NCBI GenBank assembly: GCA_019787685.1
Contig: JAHNUO010000013.1
Coordinates: 124,001-188,000 of the forward strand
Source of the DNA: Chiua virens
Lineage: Eukaryota > Basidiomycota > Agaricomycetes > Boletales > Boletaceae
Direction: 5' to 3'
Length of the DNA: 64,000 nucleotides
The translations under genes and the position numbers were made by a program. Shown piece by piece: positions 45,256 through 56,593 of the stretch; within the stretch, counting starts at the first letter, position 1; every line of letters begins with the position of its first letter. The notes under the pieces were generated by a model. The model was not told the origin of the DNA. It saw nothing but the letters and a program-made list of their open reading frames with translations, and ran no database searches.

Positions 45256-45547
45256 GATGGCCTCGGACCACTTCGAGACCTGGATTGACGGTAAATATAC
45301 GCTGGACTGCTAGAGATAGTTATGGGCTAACCGTATGCCATCATACGACGTCTCGGATGCTCGTGTAAGGGAGGGTCGCATAAACAAGGAGTCTGTTGGA
45401 AGATGGCCTCGGACCACTTCGAGACCTGGATTGACGGTAAATATACGCTGGACTGCTAGAGATAGTTATGGGCTAACCGTATGCCATCATACGACGTCTC
45501 GGATGCTCGTGTAAGGGAGGGTCGCATAAACAAGGAGTCTGTTGGAA
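45256..45547. repeat. Exact 146-bp tandem duplication
   Basis: The 146-bp unit at 45256-45401 is followed at once by an identical copy at 45402-45547. It begins GATGGCCTCGGACCACTTCG and ends GAGTCTGTTGGAA. I compared the two copies base by base and saw no difference. No gene covers it. Confidence 0.95.
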
Positions 45548-45997
45548 AATACATAGTCTACCACCTGTTTTGGGAGGCCGTGACACGGCGGCCTCGTCAC
45601 GGCACTTAGGCGTTACTGGAAGCGCTTGTTTCGAGCTCTACCTATCGCTTCCCACATCGTTGAGATACATAGGAAGGTCACTCTCTGACCAAAGAATACA
45701 TTCTCTTGTCTCTATCCGAGTCAAATGCAATTGAACATAAACAAAAGCATCATCCAGCCAATCCGTAACTCTGAGCGGACACGCAAGAAAAAGGGATAAA
45801 TAACACATCATGTTCGCCAATATACGGAAAACGTCGTCAGTGACTCCTCACACAAAATAGTCGACCCGAGAGTTGCGAATGAGACTCGGTATGCGCGTAT
45901 TGGTACCACCGCCTAGGACACCATACTTAGAGGGAAGTCATACGAAGAACGATCCAACTCACTCTGAGAACGCAGCTGAATAGCATCGTTGGCTTGA
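45548..45997. other. Intergenic stretch
   Basis: No supported gene; it contains the 3' flank of the minus-strand F-box/LRR gene and perhaps its true last exon (a frame to 45913 reads SPELRSVYGRRWEDVYDQAN). Confidence 0.4.
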
Positions 45998-47606
45998 TCA
46001 TACACGTCCTCCCAGCGTCGCCCGTATACACTTCGCAGCTCTGGCGAGAAGCCGTTCGATCCCCCAGCAACTCCAGGCACAAAAATCAAAATCGGCAGTG
46101 AGCGAGGCGATGTCGACCAGTAAGGCAACTATTGCCGGAACGGACTCCTCTTCGATGACAGAGTTTGTGACGTTGAGGTGAAACGTAGAGGGTAGCTCCA
46201 ATCCTAAGCTGCTGGGTAATCGAGCTGGAGGTACCTGAGTATAACCACGAGTATCGACGGCGAGGGAGATATGATTCAATGACCGATGCGTTTCCACAAG
46301 ATGGAGAAGTCCATCCACCGTAATCCCACTTGGCATTGTCCAGCCCCAATCCGGGTTTATGTGAAAATGCTCCAGGGAAGGCCAGGCAGACGCGAGCTCC
46401 AGAAGTTCATTGTCAGTGAGGCTTACATTCCACTTGATGTTGATGTCTAAAACACGGAGGTTTCCGAACGACATACTAGGACGCAAATCGTCAAGAGTAA
46501 GGATAGGCTCTGACTCCCAACCACTGATATCAGCTGAAATACGATCTTGACCAAACGCCAGGTGCAAGAGAGAGCGATGGATAAAAGACTGAACAGCATC
46601 TACAAATAATCCGACGCTTTCGGCAGGACAAGCTCTAGTCCGGACGACGAGGTCCCTGATAACAGGCAGTTGAACATGGGCCAGTAACCGGGCCATGAAT
46701 TGCAATGATGTAGAATTGAACAACTTCAAGTCGCGTAGGTTGGCGAAGGGAATAGGAGAGTTGGAAGGGGTGATTTTATCCGGCAATGTATCGCCTGGTG
46801 TGAAGACGAGCTGGGTCAATGCAGGCATGCGAGATAGGTGGATAAAAGCGTCCAATTCCAGGGTGATTTCAGGACAATACAGACTCTCGAGATTTGACCA
46901 GTGGGAAACATATTTGAAGATATTTTTGCCAGTGATGTCTTGAGGCGGTGGTATGCGAACAAACAATTTCTTCACATTCGGAGACAACCTTGGAAGTGAC
47001 TGCCTAGACATTCCTGCAAGTCCCACAGACTCTCCGAGAACAGGAATGTAATGTCCAGGGAAACCAGCGACGGGAAATTCTGATGTAATGGGAAATGCAC
47101 TTTTTGGCTTATAAATGCGCATTCCAGGTTACGGAGGTTGGGAAATAGGGTATCCGGTATAGGAGGGGTTGAGAGGGTTGCGACGGTATCCCAATGAAGT
47201 CCCTGGTCGAAGCGCATTATGGATTGGATACGACGCGTGTAACTTTGAAGGGTATCCCACTCAACTTGCGTGAGTGGTCGGTAGAAAAAATACGTCTTGG
47301 GGAAAGAGGAAAGTAAAAGCTTCGCCCACCGAACGAATTACAACGATGATCAAGGAATAAACTTACGCTGTGTCTCAAAGATGATCGATATGAGACATCC
47401 GGAAGGCACCGTGCGAGAGGTGAAAGGTCATGCAAGACAGACCAAAGGATGTCCAATGCTGGTTCTTTGAATGTACGACACGTCCCAGCCAGGGCAACCA
47501 GTTCCGAGCCAAAAAGATGGGTTGGATTATTTCTCAGACTAGGTGTATCTTCAAAATGAACGAATATGTTCGACAGAATCTCTTGTATTTCAAGCGCGTG
47601 ATGCAT
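45998..47606 (-). CDS. F-box/LRR-type protein, C-terminus and one frame junction uncertain
   Basis: Start ATG at 47606: MHHALEIQEILSNIFVHFED, the usual F-box-like opening of mushroom F-box proteins (I-x-E-I-L-x-x-I-F), then LAGTCRTFKEPALDILWSVL. A GT-AG intron near 47366-47300 joins SSLRHS to TYFFYRPLTQVEWDTLQSYT. The following LRR-like part is PIPDTLFPNLRNLECAF, ... SLDITFLFSESLWDLQECLG, then, in another frame, SLPRLSPNVKKLFVRIPPPQ and a long Leu-rich region to 45998, for example FGNLRVLDINIKWNVSLTDN. The change of frame near 46990-47020 needs an intron or is a frameshift. At the 3' end a different frame gives YGRRWEDVYDQANDAIQLRS, which resembles the normal end of the family. F-box proteins recruit substrates to SCF ubiquitin ligases; no substrate can be named. 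Confidence 0.65.
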
Positions 47607-48501
47607 TTGGTTTCGCGGAAGATGTGAAGTTAGTATAAGTTGAGGCTGAGGACGATCGATGATGGTGGTCGATAATCAGGTTACGTAAACTTGAGTCTCA
47701 AGTTCAAACCTTGAATCAACTGCTTTCAAGCACCACTTACCTCGTTTAACAAACGCCATGGCGCACACAAGAACTCACAACTCTCATATGTTTGTTCTTA
47801 GGAACATCCGGATAATCTGGAACCAAGGGCCATCAAATTTCTCGTGCTTTCAGCTTCAAGATCGAGGGCAAGGGTTGGGATTCCTGACCAGCCCGGCGAT
47901 ACATGAGAATTTCCGTCGTTTGTAGTCCTTTGTCATCGTTCGCCTTACGTTTCCGCTTCAAGGCGGCCTTTCCTTTCAGCTTGAAAGCTCTTGAGCTTTA
48001 TGGATGTGGAATTCAACGAGAGACTCTGGATCCGAATTCTTCCACGTTGGAAGGTTTCTTTCACAATAAAAATTTTCCGACGCGGAAGAAGGACCCACAG
48101 TGTCGACAGAGTGATGCAGTTGAATTATAGTAACTTGTTAAATACACAACTTGTCCAACTTGCGTTTCCACTTCAACTTGAAGCTTGATGGCCTTTCCTT
48201 TCAAGTTGAAAACACTTCAGAGCTTCTTGAATGTGGATTCAACGACAGATGTCCCTGGGCTGGAAGGTTTCTTGAAATTCTTCGTCGAGGAAAGTCCAAA
48301 CTTAGTAAAACCTACGTCAGCTTCATAAGGATAGGGGCCATTTTTACACAATCCGTCAGCATGTTTACGCAACCGCTGTTGAATTAATTTAACTTTCGTT
48401 TAGCTTGTTCAATAAGCTGACGGATCTCAGGTCCACGTGTGTCATCGGCATGTCCACGTAGTATAAAATGCCTGTGAGTCACTCAGCCTGCTCACTCAAC
48501 C
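47607..48501. other. Intergenic; promoter side of SDR copy B
   Basis: No supported gene. Several copies of short CTTTCAGCTT/GCTTGAAG-like words occur between 47845 and 48230 without clear order. TATAAAAT at about 48462-48469 lies about 35-40 bp before the SDR start and matches the position of the TATAAAATA before copy A. Confidence 0.45.
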
Positions 48502-49797
48502 ATGAAGAAGACCTATTTTGATTTTGTCGTTGACCAATGGTCTACAGTACCTCCCGTCGAGAACGCGGATCTTACTGGAAAGACCATCGTTGTCGTCGGC
48601 GCGAACACAGGTATCGGCTTCGAGGCTGCGAAACACTTTGCGCGCATGAATCCGGCCAAACTTATCCTCGCGTGTCGCAGCGAGACCAAGGGTCAGGCTG
48701 CCGTTTCCGGTACGTTTCCAATACTGTATCATTTTCCCCACTGAAAACTCGTTTCCCTGCGAGAAATTGAGGCGACAACGAGTGCCACATGCGAGGTATC
48801 GAAAGTCGATCTTGCCGACTTTGCGTCGGTCACCAGTTTTGCAGGAGAAGTTTCAACAAGAATGTGACCGTTTGGACATATTGGTCATGAACGCAGGGAT
48901 AGTTTCGTTTGAATACAAGGAGACCGTCAACGGTTGGGAATCGAGGTTAGCTGACTAGTGAATGTGAAGAGCACTGACCGAATAAGTAGCTAGTCTTCAA
49001 GTGAACCATCTTGGCACAGCACTCTTGTCGTTGTTGCTCCTTCCTCGTTTGGTAGAGACAGGAAGGAAGGTTGGGAGCACATCTCGCTTGGTGATCGTTG
49101 CCAGTGAAGTTCATTACTGGGCGGATATTCCCAAAGACGTGGTAGAATCATCCAACCCTTTGGCAACGCTCACTAGTTCAAAATATAGAGATCCCCTGTA
49201 AGTTCTAGCTCCCTTGTATTGCGGATACTGCTCAGGCACATACATCAAGGTCTATGCGGCGTCGTTACAACGAAACGAAACGTAAGATTCTGTTCCTTTA
49301 TCATATTGATTTCAGACTTATTTTCAACCCACAGTTTTGAACGTGCTCTTTGCGCGTGCATTGCAGGATCGACTACAGTCTATCGTGCCATTGACCGTGA
49401 ACTCGGTCAATCCGGGGTTGTGCTCCTCCGGTCTGCTACGAGAACTGAAAGGTATTCTCCTGAACGTTATCATGTCCATCATGAATATGTGCCTAGGCTT
49501 CTCGGCCGAGCAAGGCAGTCGTCAGCTCGTTTACGGTGCCATTGGGGAACGTGATAACGAGGATCACATGAAAGGCGCTTATATTAGCAAAGCGGCGGTG
49601 GCCGAACCATCCGATTTTGTGATCAGCGAGGAAGGAAAGAAGATGCAAGATAATGTCTGGGTGAGTGTTTGTTTGCAGAGAGTCGAGACTGAGGTCGTTT
49701 GATTAATAGCTCCGTTATCTTGCAGAGGGAAACGATCGAGATACTGACGAAGGAAGACCCTCAGTTAACGTCGATTGTCCGAGAGTACCTTGTATGA
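48502..49797 (+). pseudogene. Short-chain dehydrogenase/reductase, copy B, frameshifted
   Basis: Close paralogue of the gene at 34619: exon 1 (48502-48709) has the same 208-bp length and reads DLTGKTIVVVGANTGIGFEA; later exons carry LDILVMNAGI, LVIVASEVHYW, RRRYNETK (catalytic Y-x-x-x-K), LNVLFARALQDRLQSIVPLT and the end REYLV. Introns fall at the same sites. In exon 2 the sequence GCAGGAGAAG (48841-48850) has one G more than the pattern of copy A (TTTGCAGAGAGG), and this throws the frame out: the open frame ends at a TGA a few codons on, while the continuing family sequence FQQECDRLD is in another frame. Everything else looks intact, so either the gene died very recently or the base is a sequencing error. 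If the G is an error, it is a normal NAD(P)-dependent SDR. Confidence 0.75.
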
Positions 49798-50290
49798 AGG
49801 TTATATTTATCCTGCTCGTATGTATGTACCTTCTAATATCATGGTTATTGTGTTGGCGAGGTTGAAGGGAAAGAGATTACTCTAGCTACCGAACGGTTCC
49901 TGGCGGGCTGATCCGACAGCTGCTATAAAAAACAAAGTTCATTGATTGATGTATGATGAACCTGGAAGGCTATATCAGGGTCGTGCAGTGCCCTCTGCTG
50001 CTGCTGGCGTAAGTCCGCTGCTTCATCCGAGTTGTCCACCGTGCAGAGTACTCGTTTTGTGTCATGGATATGATCCTGCGAACGCGCTGAATGATCGACG
50101 CGGTGACACCCGAATACGTTTATCCGGACGTCGCCGTTCCGCGCGGTTCCGGGATGAGATAGAGTATGTACTGGCTGTACGAACGTGCTATTTATCGCGA
50201 TTCGTAATCGATTCGAGACTGCCAGTTTCAGCGTTGTCGACTCCACTTAAAACGTCTCGACTCGTCATGTTTCTTTCCTAATACTCCACC
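49798..50290. other. Intergenic stretch
   Basis: No supported gene between the SDR copy B stop and the trehalose-synthase-subunit start; only short frames. Confidence 0.4.
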
Positions 50291-53200
50291 ATGAGCTCTC
50301 TTCGCAACCACCGTGTCATCATCGCATCCCTCTTCCTCCCCACTACAGCCGTCCTTGGAGAATCGAACCCACCCACTCCCAACCTCACCGCCCAGGATCC
50401 AGATATTGTTCCACCTCCCCTCGTCGTAAAGCCCAGCCCGTCCCTTCGCCATAAACCCTCCAAGTCTGTCGGTGCAAATCTCCCGTTGAGGAGCATCGTC
50501 GAGGATCTCAAGGTGCGCCCCTAACACCCCTCTTTCTTCCCGGCTCACCTTGCCGGCCCTGCCAGTCCCGCGCCACAACACCCATCACAACACCCCCAAA
50601 TGAAACTACCAATAATCCCTTCGCAAAGTTCAGCAGTATCGCAAGCCCGAGGTACAACGGTAGTAGCACACCCACCAATGGTATCTTTTCCGACGCGAAT
50701 AGTTGTGGTTGCGATGCCCCGCCTCCGTCTTCTCCCATTGGACCTAGTCTCGACCGCTCGTTCACATTCTCGTCACGGCCACGCAAGTTCCAGACCACCC
50801 ACACGGACGTCCAGCACACAGCCCGTCTCCAGCGTAAACAGTCTCGGTCATCCTCCCGTCGCCCCACAGACGGCTACCCTTCCCCTCGCAGCACTGAAGG
50901 CTACATCCCTTGGCACACCGCACCCAATTGCCATTGCAACGGTGGTCTCAAGAATGCCATAGATAGCGTCAAAGACAGGCTCACCCAGAAACTCTTCGTC
51001 GGCACCCTTGGGAACAGCACGGATGGATTCGGCCCGGGTCTACGCGACAGTATTGATTTGCGAATGCGTCAGTTGTTCGCGAGCGTCCCTGTTTGGATCC
51101 CAGACGCCGAGTTCGAAAGCTGTTACGACGAGTTTTGTCACCAGGTTCGTCGTCCCTAGAATCTTTCCCATCACAAGAGCTCACACTTGTTGCGATTCAG
51201 GTGCTCTGGCCTTGTCTGCACTATGCGGTTCCGGATGCTCCAAAGACGAAGCTCTTCTACGAGAGCGCATCGTTCAAGCAATATATGTCCGTCAACAAGC
51301 GCTTCGCGGATGTCATCATCGCAAACTACCGCGAGGGCGATATTAGTTCGTCATCCCCGTTTTTCTCCATGGGACTATCTTCTCATCTCGCGTCACAGTC
51401 TGGGTGAATGATTATCACCTCTTGCTCCTTCCAGCACTCCTTCGTGCCGAACCCAAACTCGCCAATGCCCCTATCGGGTTTTTCCTCCACGTCGCTTTTC
51501 CCTCTTCCGAAATCTTCCGGTGCCTCTCTGTGCGCGAATCGTTACTACGTGGCCTCCTCGCAGCTGACCTCGTCGGCTTCCAAACCGCGAGCTACGCCCG
51601 TCATTTTAGACAGACGGTCAGCCGCATCCTCGCGCTTGAAGCCCTTCCCAAGGGTATCCAGGTTGAGGGCACCTTTGGGAGTAGCACCGGGCCCCACAAG
51701 GGCCGGTTTGTGGATGTTGGGGTCTTCCCCATGGGTATTGATGTCAATGCGCTTCGGGAGAAGAAGTGGGTTTGCTTTCTTCTAGGACGGACCCCCGTTT
51801 TGGTCAATAACGGACACTGACATGATGGAATAGACGTGAACTTGATGTTCAGTATTGGGTTCAACTTCTTAGGCAACGCTATGCTGGCATGAAGATGATC
51901 GTCGGGCGAGATAAGCTCGACGAGATTCAGGTTTGTTCTTAAAATGTATTGAACCATTACCGTCTAAAATTGTCGTAGGGTGTCAGGCACAAGATCGAGG
52001 CCTTTGAACGTTTCTTGAAGAAACATCCCGATTTCCAGGGCAAGGTAAACGAGTCTAAGCATGTCGACGCCGATTTTTTCTCACGTGTGGATACGTAGGT
52101 TGTTCTCATCCAAGTTGCACTACAAACCACCGAGTCCAATGAGCTTGCTGGTGGTGTTTCAGATGCCGTCGCTCGCGTTAACTCCGCGTTCTCGACGTTG
52201 ACCTACCAGCCCATCGTCTTTTTGCACACACAAGAAGTGACGTTTAGCCAATATCTCGCGTTGTTGACTGTGGCGGATGCATTTTTGATCACCAGTTTAC
52301 GGGAGGGTATGGCTCTGCGGACACACGAGTTCGTAGAGTGCCAAGAAGGGAGGCACAGACCGCTCATTCTGAGCGAGGTGCGTTCTGTATGACGGACCCA
52401 CCGCTGAGACTAACGAATTCTCTTTAAGTTTACCGGCTCGTACAGTTACTCGGGATTCCGTTCTTGCATTGCGATCAACCCGTATGATACACGTGGCACT
52501 GCGAATGCCATTCACCAGGTGAGGATACCTACTTTGCAAGTATATGACAATGGCTTACGCAGGCCAGGCGTTAACGATGAGCGATGCTGAGGCGTTGTCC
52601 CGTTGGGAAGATTTGCACAATCATGTTGTCACCCAGACTGCACAGGCCTTTGTCACCTCGTTCCTCACTCGTTGTCTACGTGCCAACACTGAGCATACGG
52701 CTCAGACGGACCTCTCCATGGTCCCCGTCGTCGACATGGGTCGCATGCTCCCACGTTATAAACACACTTCAAAACGACTATTATTACTCGACTTTGAAGG
52801 TTCTGTCTGGATCCGCGACATGTCCCGTGCTGGCCTTCTCGCGCCATTTGAACCTCAGCCACAAGCACTCGAGTTGTTCAAACGCTTTTCCGATGATCCG
52901 CGGAATGAAGTATGGTTGTTGAGCGGGTTACCTGTCAAAGGCGTGCTCGATAAGATTGCTGCGGCCGTTCCTGGCGTGGGTATTGTTGCGGAAAATGGGT
53001 GTTTCATCAAGACGAGAGAGACCAAGAAGACACCTGCGACATGGTTCGATATGGTTCCGAATTTGAATTTTACGTGGAAGGGTCCCTGCATCGAGATTCT
53101 CAACTACGTACGTCCACCCTTTTTCCCGCACTATACTATTGATCCCATACGTGTTTTACTGACACTTTTTCAGTTCACCGAGCGCACGTCTGGTTCGTTC

Positions 53201-53692
53201 GTCGAGGAGCGCGAAGCTTCGATAGTTTGGCGTTTCTGGACCGGTCCCACAGACGACTGCTCTAATCGTCAGTGGGCCCGTCGTCAAGCTGCCGAAGCGC
53301 AGAACCACATCTTTGACAGTCTTGGCGAACGCTACGGCCTCCGTATCATCCCCGGCGCTAATTCGTTCCTCGTCCTGCCCAACAACATCTCGCGATCGAC
53401 TGCTGTAGGCGCAATTCTACACCCCGGCGGACCCGCACATTCTCCCCGAAGCGGTTTATCGGGGATGGTGAACGGAAACGGAATGGAAGAGGACGTGGAC
53501 GGGCATGATGGAGGAAGTGACGAGACACGAGGCGTGTTTGCGTTTAGCGGTGACGAGAAGCTGTTGAGGCGGTTGAACGAATTGGACAATGCGGAGACGG
53601 TCTCGACCAGTCGCAAGGGCACGGACGCCAAGTGGAAGCTGGACCCGAAGGACGTCGTGTCAGTGTTGAGCCTGCTTGCGGGGGTGCCATGA
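50291..53692 (+). CDS. Trehalose synthase complex regulatory subunit (Tsl1/Tps3-like)
   Basis: Start MSSLRNHRVIIASLFLPTTA at 50291, stop at 53692, with about nine short introns. After a Ser/Pro-rich N-terminal extension comes a GT20 trehalose-6-phosphate-synthase-like domain: VLWPCLHYAVPD, VWVNDYHLLLLPALLR, GFFLHVAFPSSEIFRCLSVR, ADLVGFQTASYARHF, GVFPMGIDV, LITSLREGMALRTHEFVECQ and TGSYSYSGFRSCIAINPYDT. A HAD phosphatase-like domain follows: LLLLDFEGSVWIRD, VWLLSGLPVKGVL, GIVAENGCFIK. The first HAD motif reads D-F-E-G-S where trehalose phosphatases have D-x-D-G-T, so catalysis is doubtful. F-L-H-V-A-F-P-S-S-E, with A for P, and the long N-terminus are those of Tsl1/Tps3, which hold Tps1 and Tps2 together and tune them. 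I therefore call it a regulatory subunit, not an enzyme. Trehalose protects against heat, drying and osmotic stress. Confidence 0.82.
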
Positions 53693-54421
53693 ACCCCAGG
53701 TGCGTGCTTGAGAATAAGTTATTGCTAGGTTTCCCCCTTCCGTTTCTACCTTGTTGTGGTGGCGGCATCGCCCATTAGACATGTGTTTGTGTTTGTCGCT
53801 GATCCTATACATGCGTGTAGCCATTCCTGCAATAATTATACATAGCACAATAGAAGGCTAGTGCTCAGTGCGTGATGCTTTGGCGCAAGCCTGAGGTCTT
53901 TCTATGTCGTCACAATAGTACGTCAAGCTACTGCGTCCGAGCCAATTGTAATAGCCATTGTCAGACAGCTTTCATTCCCGAGATATTAATATGTGAGGCT
54001 GTGCTAAGTACTTGGCAGGCTTCTCCGTGTCCGAGATGCGACCGGATCCACCCACCGAACTTCCAACAAATACGCCGCACCTGCACGACAGGTAACATGA
54101 TACGTTGAAGGCCAACTTGGGCGCTGCCACGCGCTTGCTTTCAGTTTCGACGTCAAGTGCTTGTATCGAAAACCGTTGGTCGAGTTTAAGTGCTCAAAAA
54201 TTATTATGTCCTCACTGTCTTCGAATGTCTGAGTCGGACTATGCATCATGGACGTCAAGACGTCAACCGATGTCACGGTAAAAAATCCAGACAGTGCTTG
54301 CCGCCGCATATCTCATTCCTCCGTGTCCTTGCGGCGGTCCAGGTCGCAATTCCAAGCGGCCTTGAGGTCGTTTTACGACGTCTTTTACAATACAACATAA
54401 CCGAACGCAAGCCTGAGGTCC
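53693..54421. other. Intergenic; upstream region of hydrophobin 1
   Basis: No supported gene. The part from about 54360 to 54420 (GAGGTCGTTTTACGACGTCT... CATAACCGAACGCAAG) has a counterpart before hydrophobin 2 (TGTGGTCGTTTTTACGAAC... CCAACCGAATGAC), so control elements shared by both genes may reach this far. Confidence 0.45.
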
Positions 54422-54477
54422 GTGACATTTAGACCAACGTAATCCTTCAGGGAGGGCCTTGCGCTCCAGGTATAAAG
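54422..54477 (+). promoter_or_regulatory. Conserved hydrophobin core promoter, copy 1
   Basis: This 56-bp block ends CTCCAGGTATAAAG, with TATAAA at 54471-54476, 78 bp before the ATG. It is alignable over its length with 63236-63291 before hydrophobin 2: shared words are TGACATT, CAACGTAAT, CCTTGC and CTCCAGGTATAAA. Confidence 0.7.
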
Positions 54478-54548
54478 AGGAGGGCGGAGCGGCTCTGACC
54501 CAGCAGGTCTAACCACTCAGTCCTCTCTCACCCGCCTTTCTCTTCACG

Positions 54549-54970
54549 ATGTTCGCTCGCGTCTTGGCTCTTCTTCCTCTCGTTCTCGCTGCCTCTGCCT
54601 TCCAGTGCAACACTGGTGGTGCCTACTGCTGCGATAGCACTCAAACCGTGCGTGCATCTGCGTCGATGCCTGTACCTTTGACCGACGCGCGTTTCACTCT
54701 AGGTTCAGCAGGCGCAAAACACGCTCGTCGCGTACAACCTCGTCAATGCCGCCGCGCAAATCGGTGGGCTTGTCGGTCTCAGCTGCAATCCCGTCACCGT
54801 CATCGGTACTGGTAATGGTTGCCAGGCTCAGCAACAGCCTGTTTGCTGCCAGGATAACCGCGAGGTACGTGTGTGCACTGGCATGTGAGGCGAGCGTTGA
54901 CGACGGACACGTATTTTTTTAGAACGGTGCTGTCAACCTTGGCTGCTCCCCTGCCAACGCTAGCGTTTGA
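54549..54970 (+). CDS. Class I hydrophobin 1
   Basis: Three exons: 54549-54647, 54703-54864 and 54923-54970; 102 aa. The signal peptide is MFARVLALLPLVLAASAF, with cleavage likely soon after. The mature part has the eight-cysteine pattern C-x6-CC ... C-x11-C-x6-CC ... C: QCNTGGAYCC, GLSCNPVTVIGTGNGC, QQQPVCC and LGCSP. The spacing and the GLVGL...VTVIGTG segment are those of class I hydrophobins of Agaricomycetes. These are secreted, self-assemble at air-water interfaces into rodlet layers, and coat aerial hyphae and fruiting bodies. A strong TATA box lies 78 bp upstream. Exon lengths are identical to those of hydrophobin 2 at 63389, so both come from one duplication. Confidence 0.93.
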
Positions 54971-56085
54971 GTGATGAGTAGAGATGGAGGCTGGCTGATG
55001 GGTGGTTGTTACCTCACTAAGTTGGTCGTTGCAGAAAATCATACATACTAGTTGGATGAATTATTGGGTCGTGCTTTTGATTGTTGTGAACGGTATTGGG
55101 AAAGCGATAATCGCCGGACATGCCTCGCCTGAGAATGAGGAAAGGCGTTGGCCAGACAAGCCAGAAGCTAGTGTCAGGTTTTAGTCCTACTGTAGTTGGT
55201 TCAATTCTGGAATGGGCTAGAATCTTGAGCCTGGCTTGACGTTTTGATTGCTGTTGTGTTGAAGCCTTCTGTGTCAACAATCACTGGCATGCTCAATTGT
55301 GATACATCAGGTCCTCGACATCAATGGAAGCTGATCTGTGAGGTGTCTGTTTGCTAATGAAACCGACACTCAAAGGCTCACCTAAGCCATCCTTATAATG
55401 TCGTGGCGGGGACCAACCCCTGCGTTGTCAAGAATGGAGCGGTTACCTGCAACGGAGCCGAAGGAATAAACCACACTACAGACCGATAGGGCGCAACAAA
55501 TATGAAAGAGCAACATAAAAGAGTACATGTTTGGTGGAGTGAGCATGCAGACATTGTCATGTATGTGAAACCGTAGCCCATGAGTATGGTTCTCATGTGA
55601 CGTCAGCGCGAATGTTATGAGTTATGACGGGAATGGAGCAAAGTTTGTCGTTCGGCGACACAGTCCAGAGAATTTGTTTGAATATAAGATGTCAAGCTTG
55701 TCAAGCTTCAAGCAATGAACGTTGAACACTTGACTGTGTACATATGAGTGGACGGTATCACGTCCTACGTTCAACTTCAGACCTAAACAGGTCTCCTCGG
55801 AGCAAAACTCACATGTAGTCGGTTTATTCCGAGTCAAGTTTCACACGCTCCGCAAAATAGCCTCACTCATGAGGCAAATCAGCCGTCGTTGCCCATCCCC
55901 CCATCTTCACCAGTCACCCACTACCCCATTCCACTCTTGTTTTGTAGGCGGCGAAAAAATTCCTAAGCGTTCAGCAAGCCATATACATAACCCCCTCGCA
56001 ACACAACATCCCAACCCATTTATTCGAGGACTCTAACCCTAGGAACAGATACTCGACGATCAAACTCACACCCGTCTATCTGTTG
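54971..56085. other. Intergenic stretch
   Basis: No supported gene; 3' flank of hydrophobin 1 and short frames on both strands. Confidence 0.4.
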
Positions 56086-56593
56086 TTACGCCTGGACCTC
56101 GCTCTGGCTCTGTTTATCATTACTGTGAATGATGAAATCAGTGCTGGGCCGCATCGCGCACAGGTGCAGCAAAATGGGAGCGTCGTTCTCTGGAAGTGGC
56201 GTTGCACCTATGCGCCATGCGGCCTTGGCCCACGCGCTTTCCGCCTCCAGTTCGTGCGGTAATGTATTCTTTGCTAACGGATCATCCATCGGTGACTCGA
56301 TTGGGGCCGTCGTTTTCTCGGTTGCATAATTTTCCGAGACCTGTGTCACAGGCTGTGTGATCCAGACCTGCGGCGTGTGCCTTGAGAAAATGCCTATCGA
56401 TCGAATTGGTCGCCGTTGTGGATATGTAAGTTGAAACAACGGCTCCCCAGATTCCCGTTGTATATGTAGGTCCGGCCCTATCGATCATCTCCTGACTTTT
56501 GCTCCTGAGAATATGTACCACCATATTTGGAAATAATTTCTCGGCGCTGGCCAGTGCATCTGTGACCCACCTTTTACAAGCGACCATCATCAT
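56086..56593 (-). CDS. Doubtful antisense-side hypothetical gene
   Basis: Minus-strand frames can be joined by a GT-AG intron near 56436-56365: VACKRWVTDALASAEKLFPN, MVVHILRSKSQEMIDRAGPT, then VWITQPVTQVSENYATEKTT and SPMDDPLAKNTLPHELEAES to a stop at 56086. The composition is protein-like (balanced, with few rare residues), but no domain is known to me. The first possible ATG overlaps the start codon of the copper transporter gene on the other strand within one CATG, so the two would need overlapping promoters. It may instead be the reverse of that gene's 5' leader. Confidence 0.3.
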
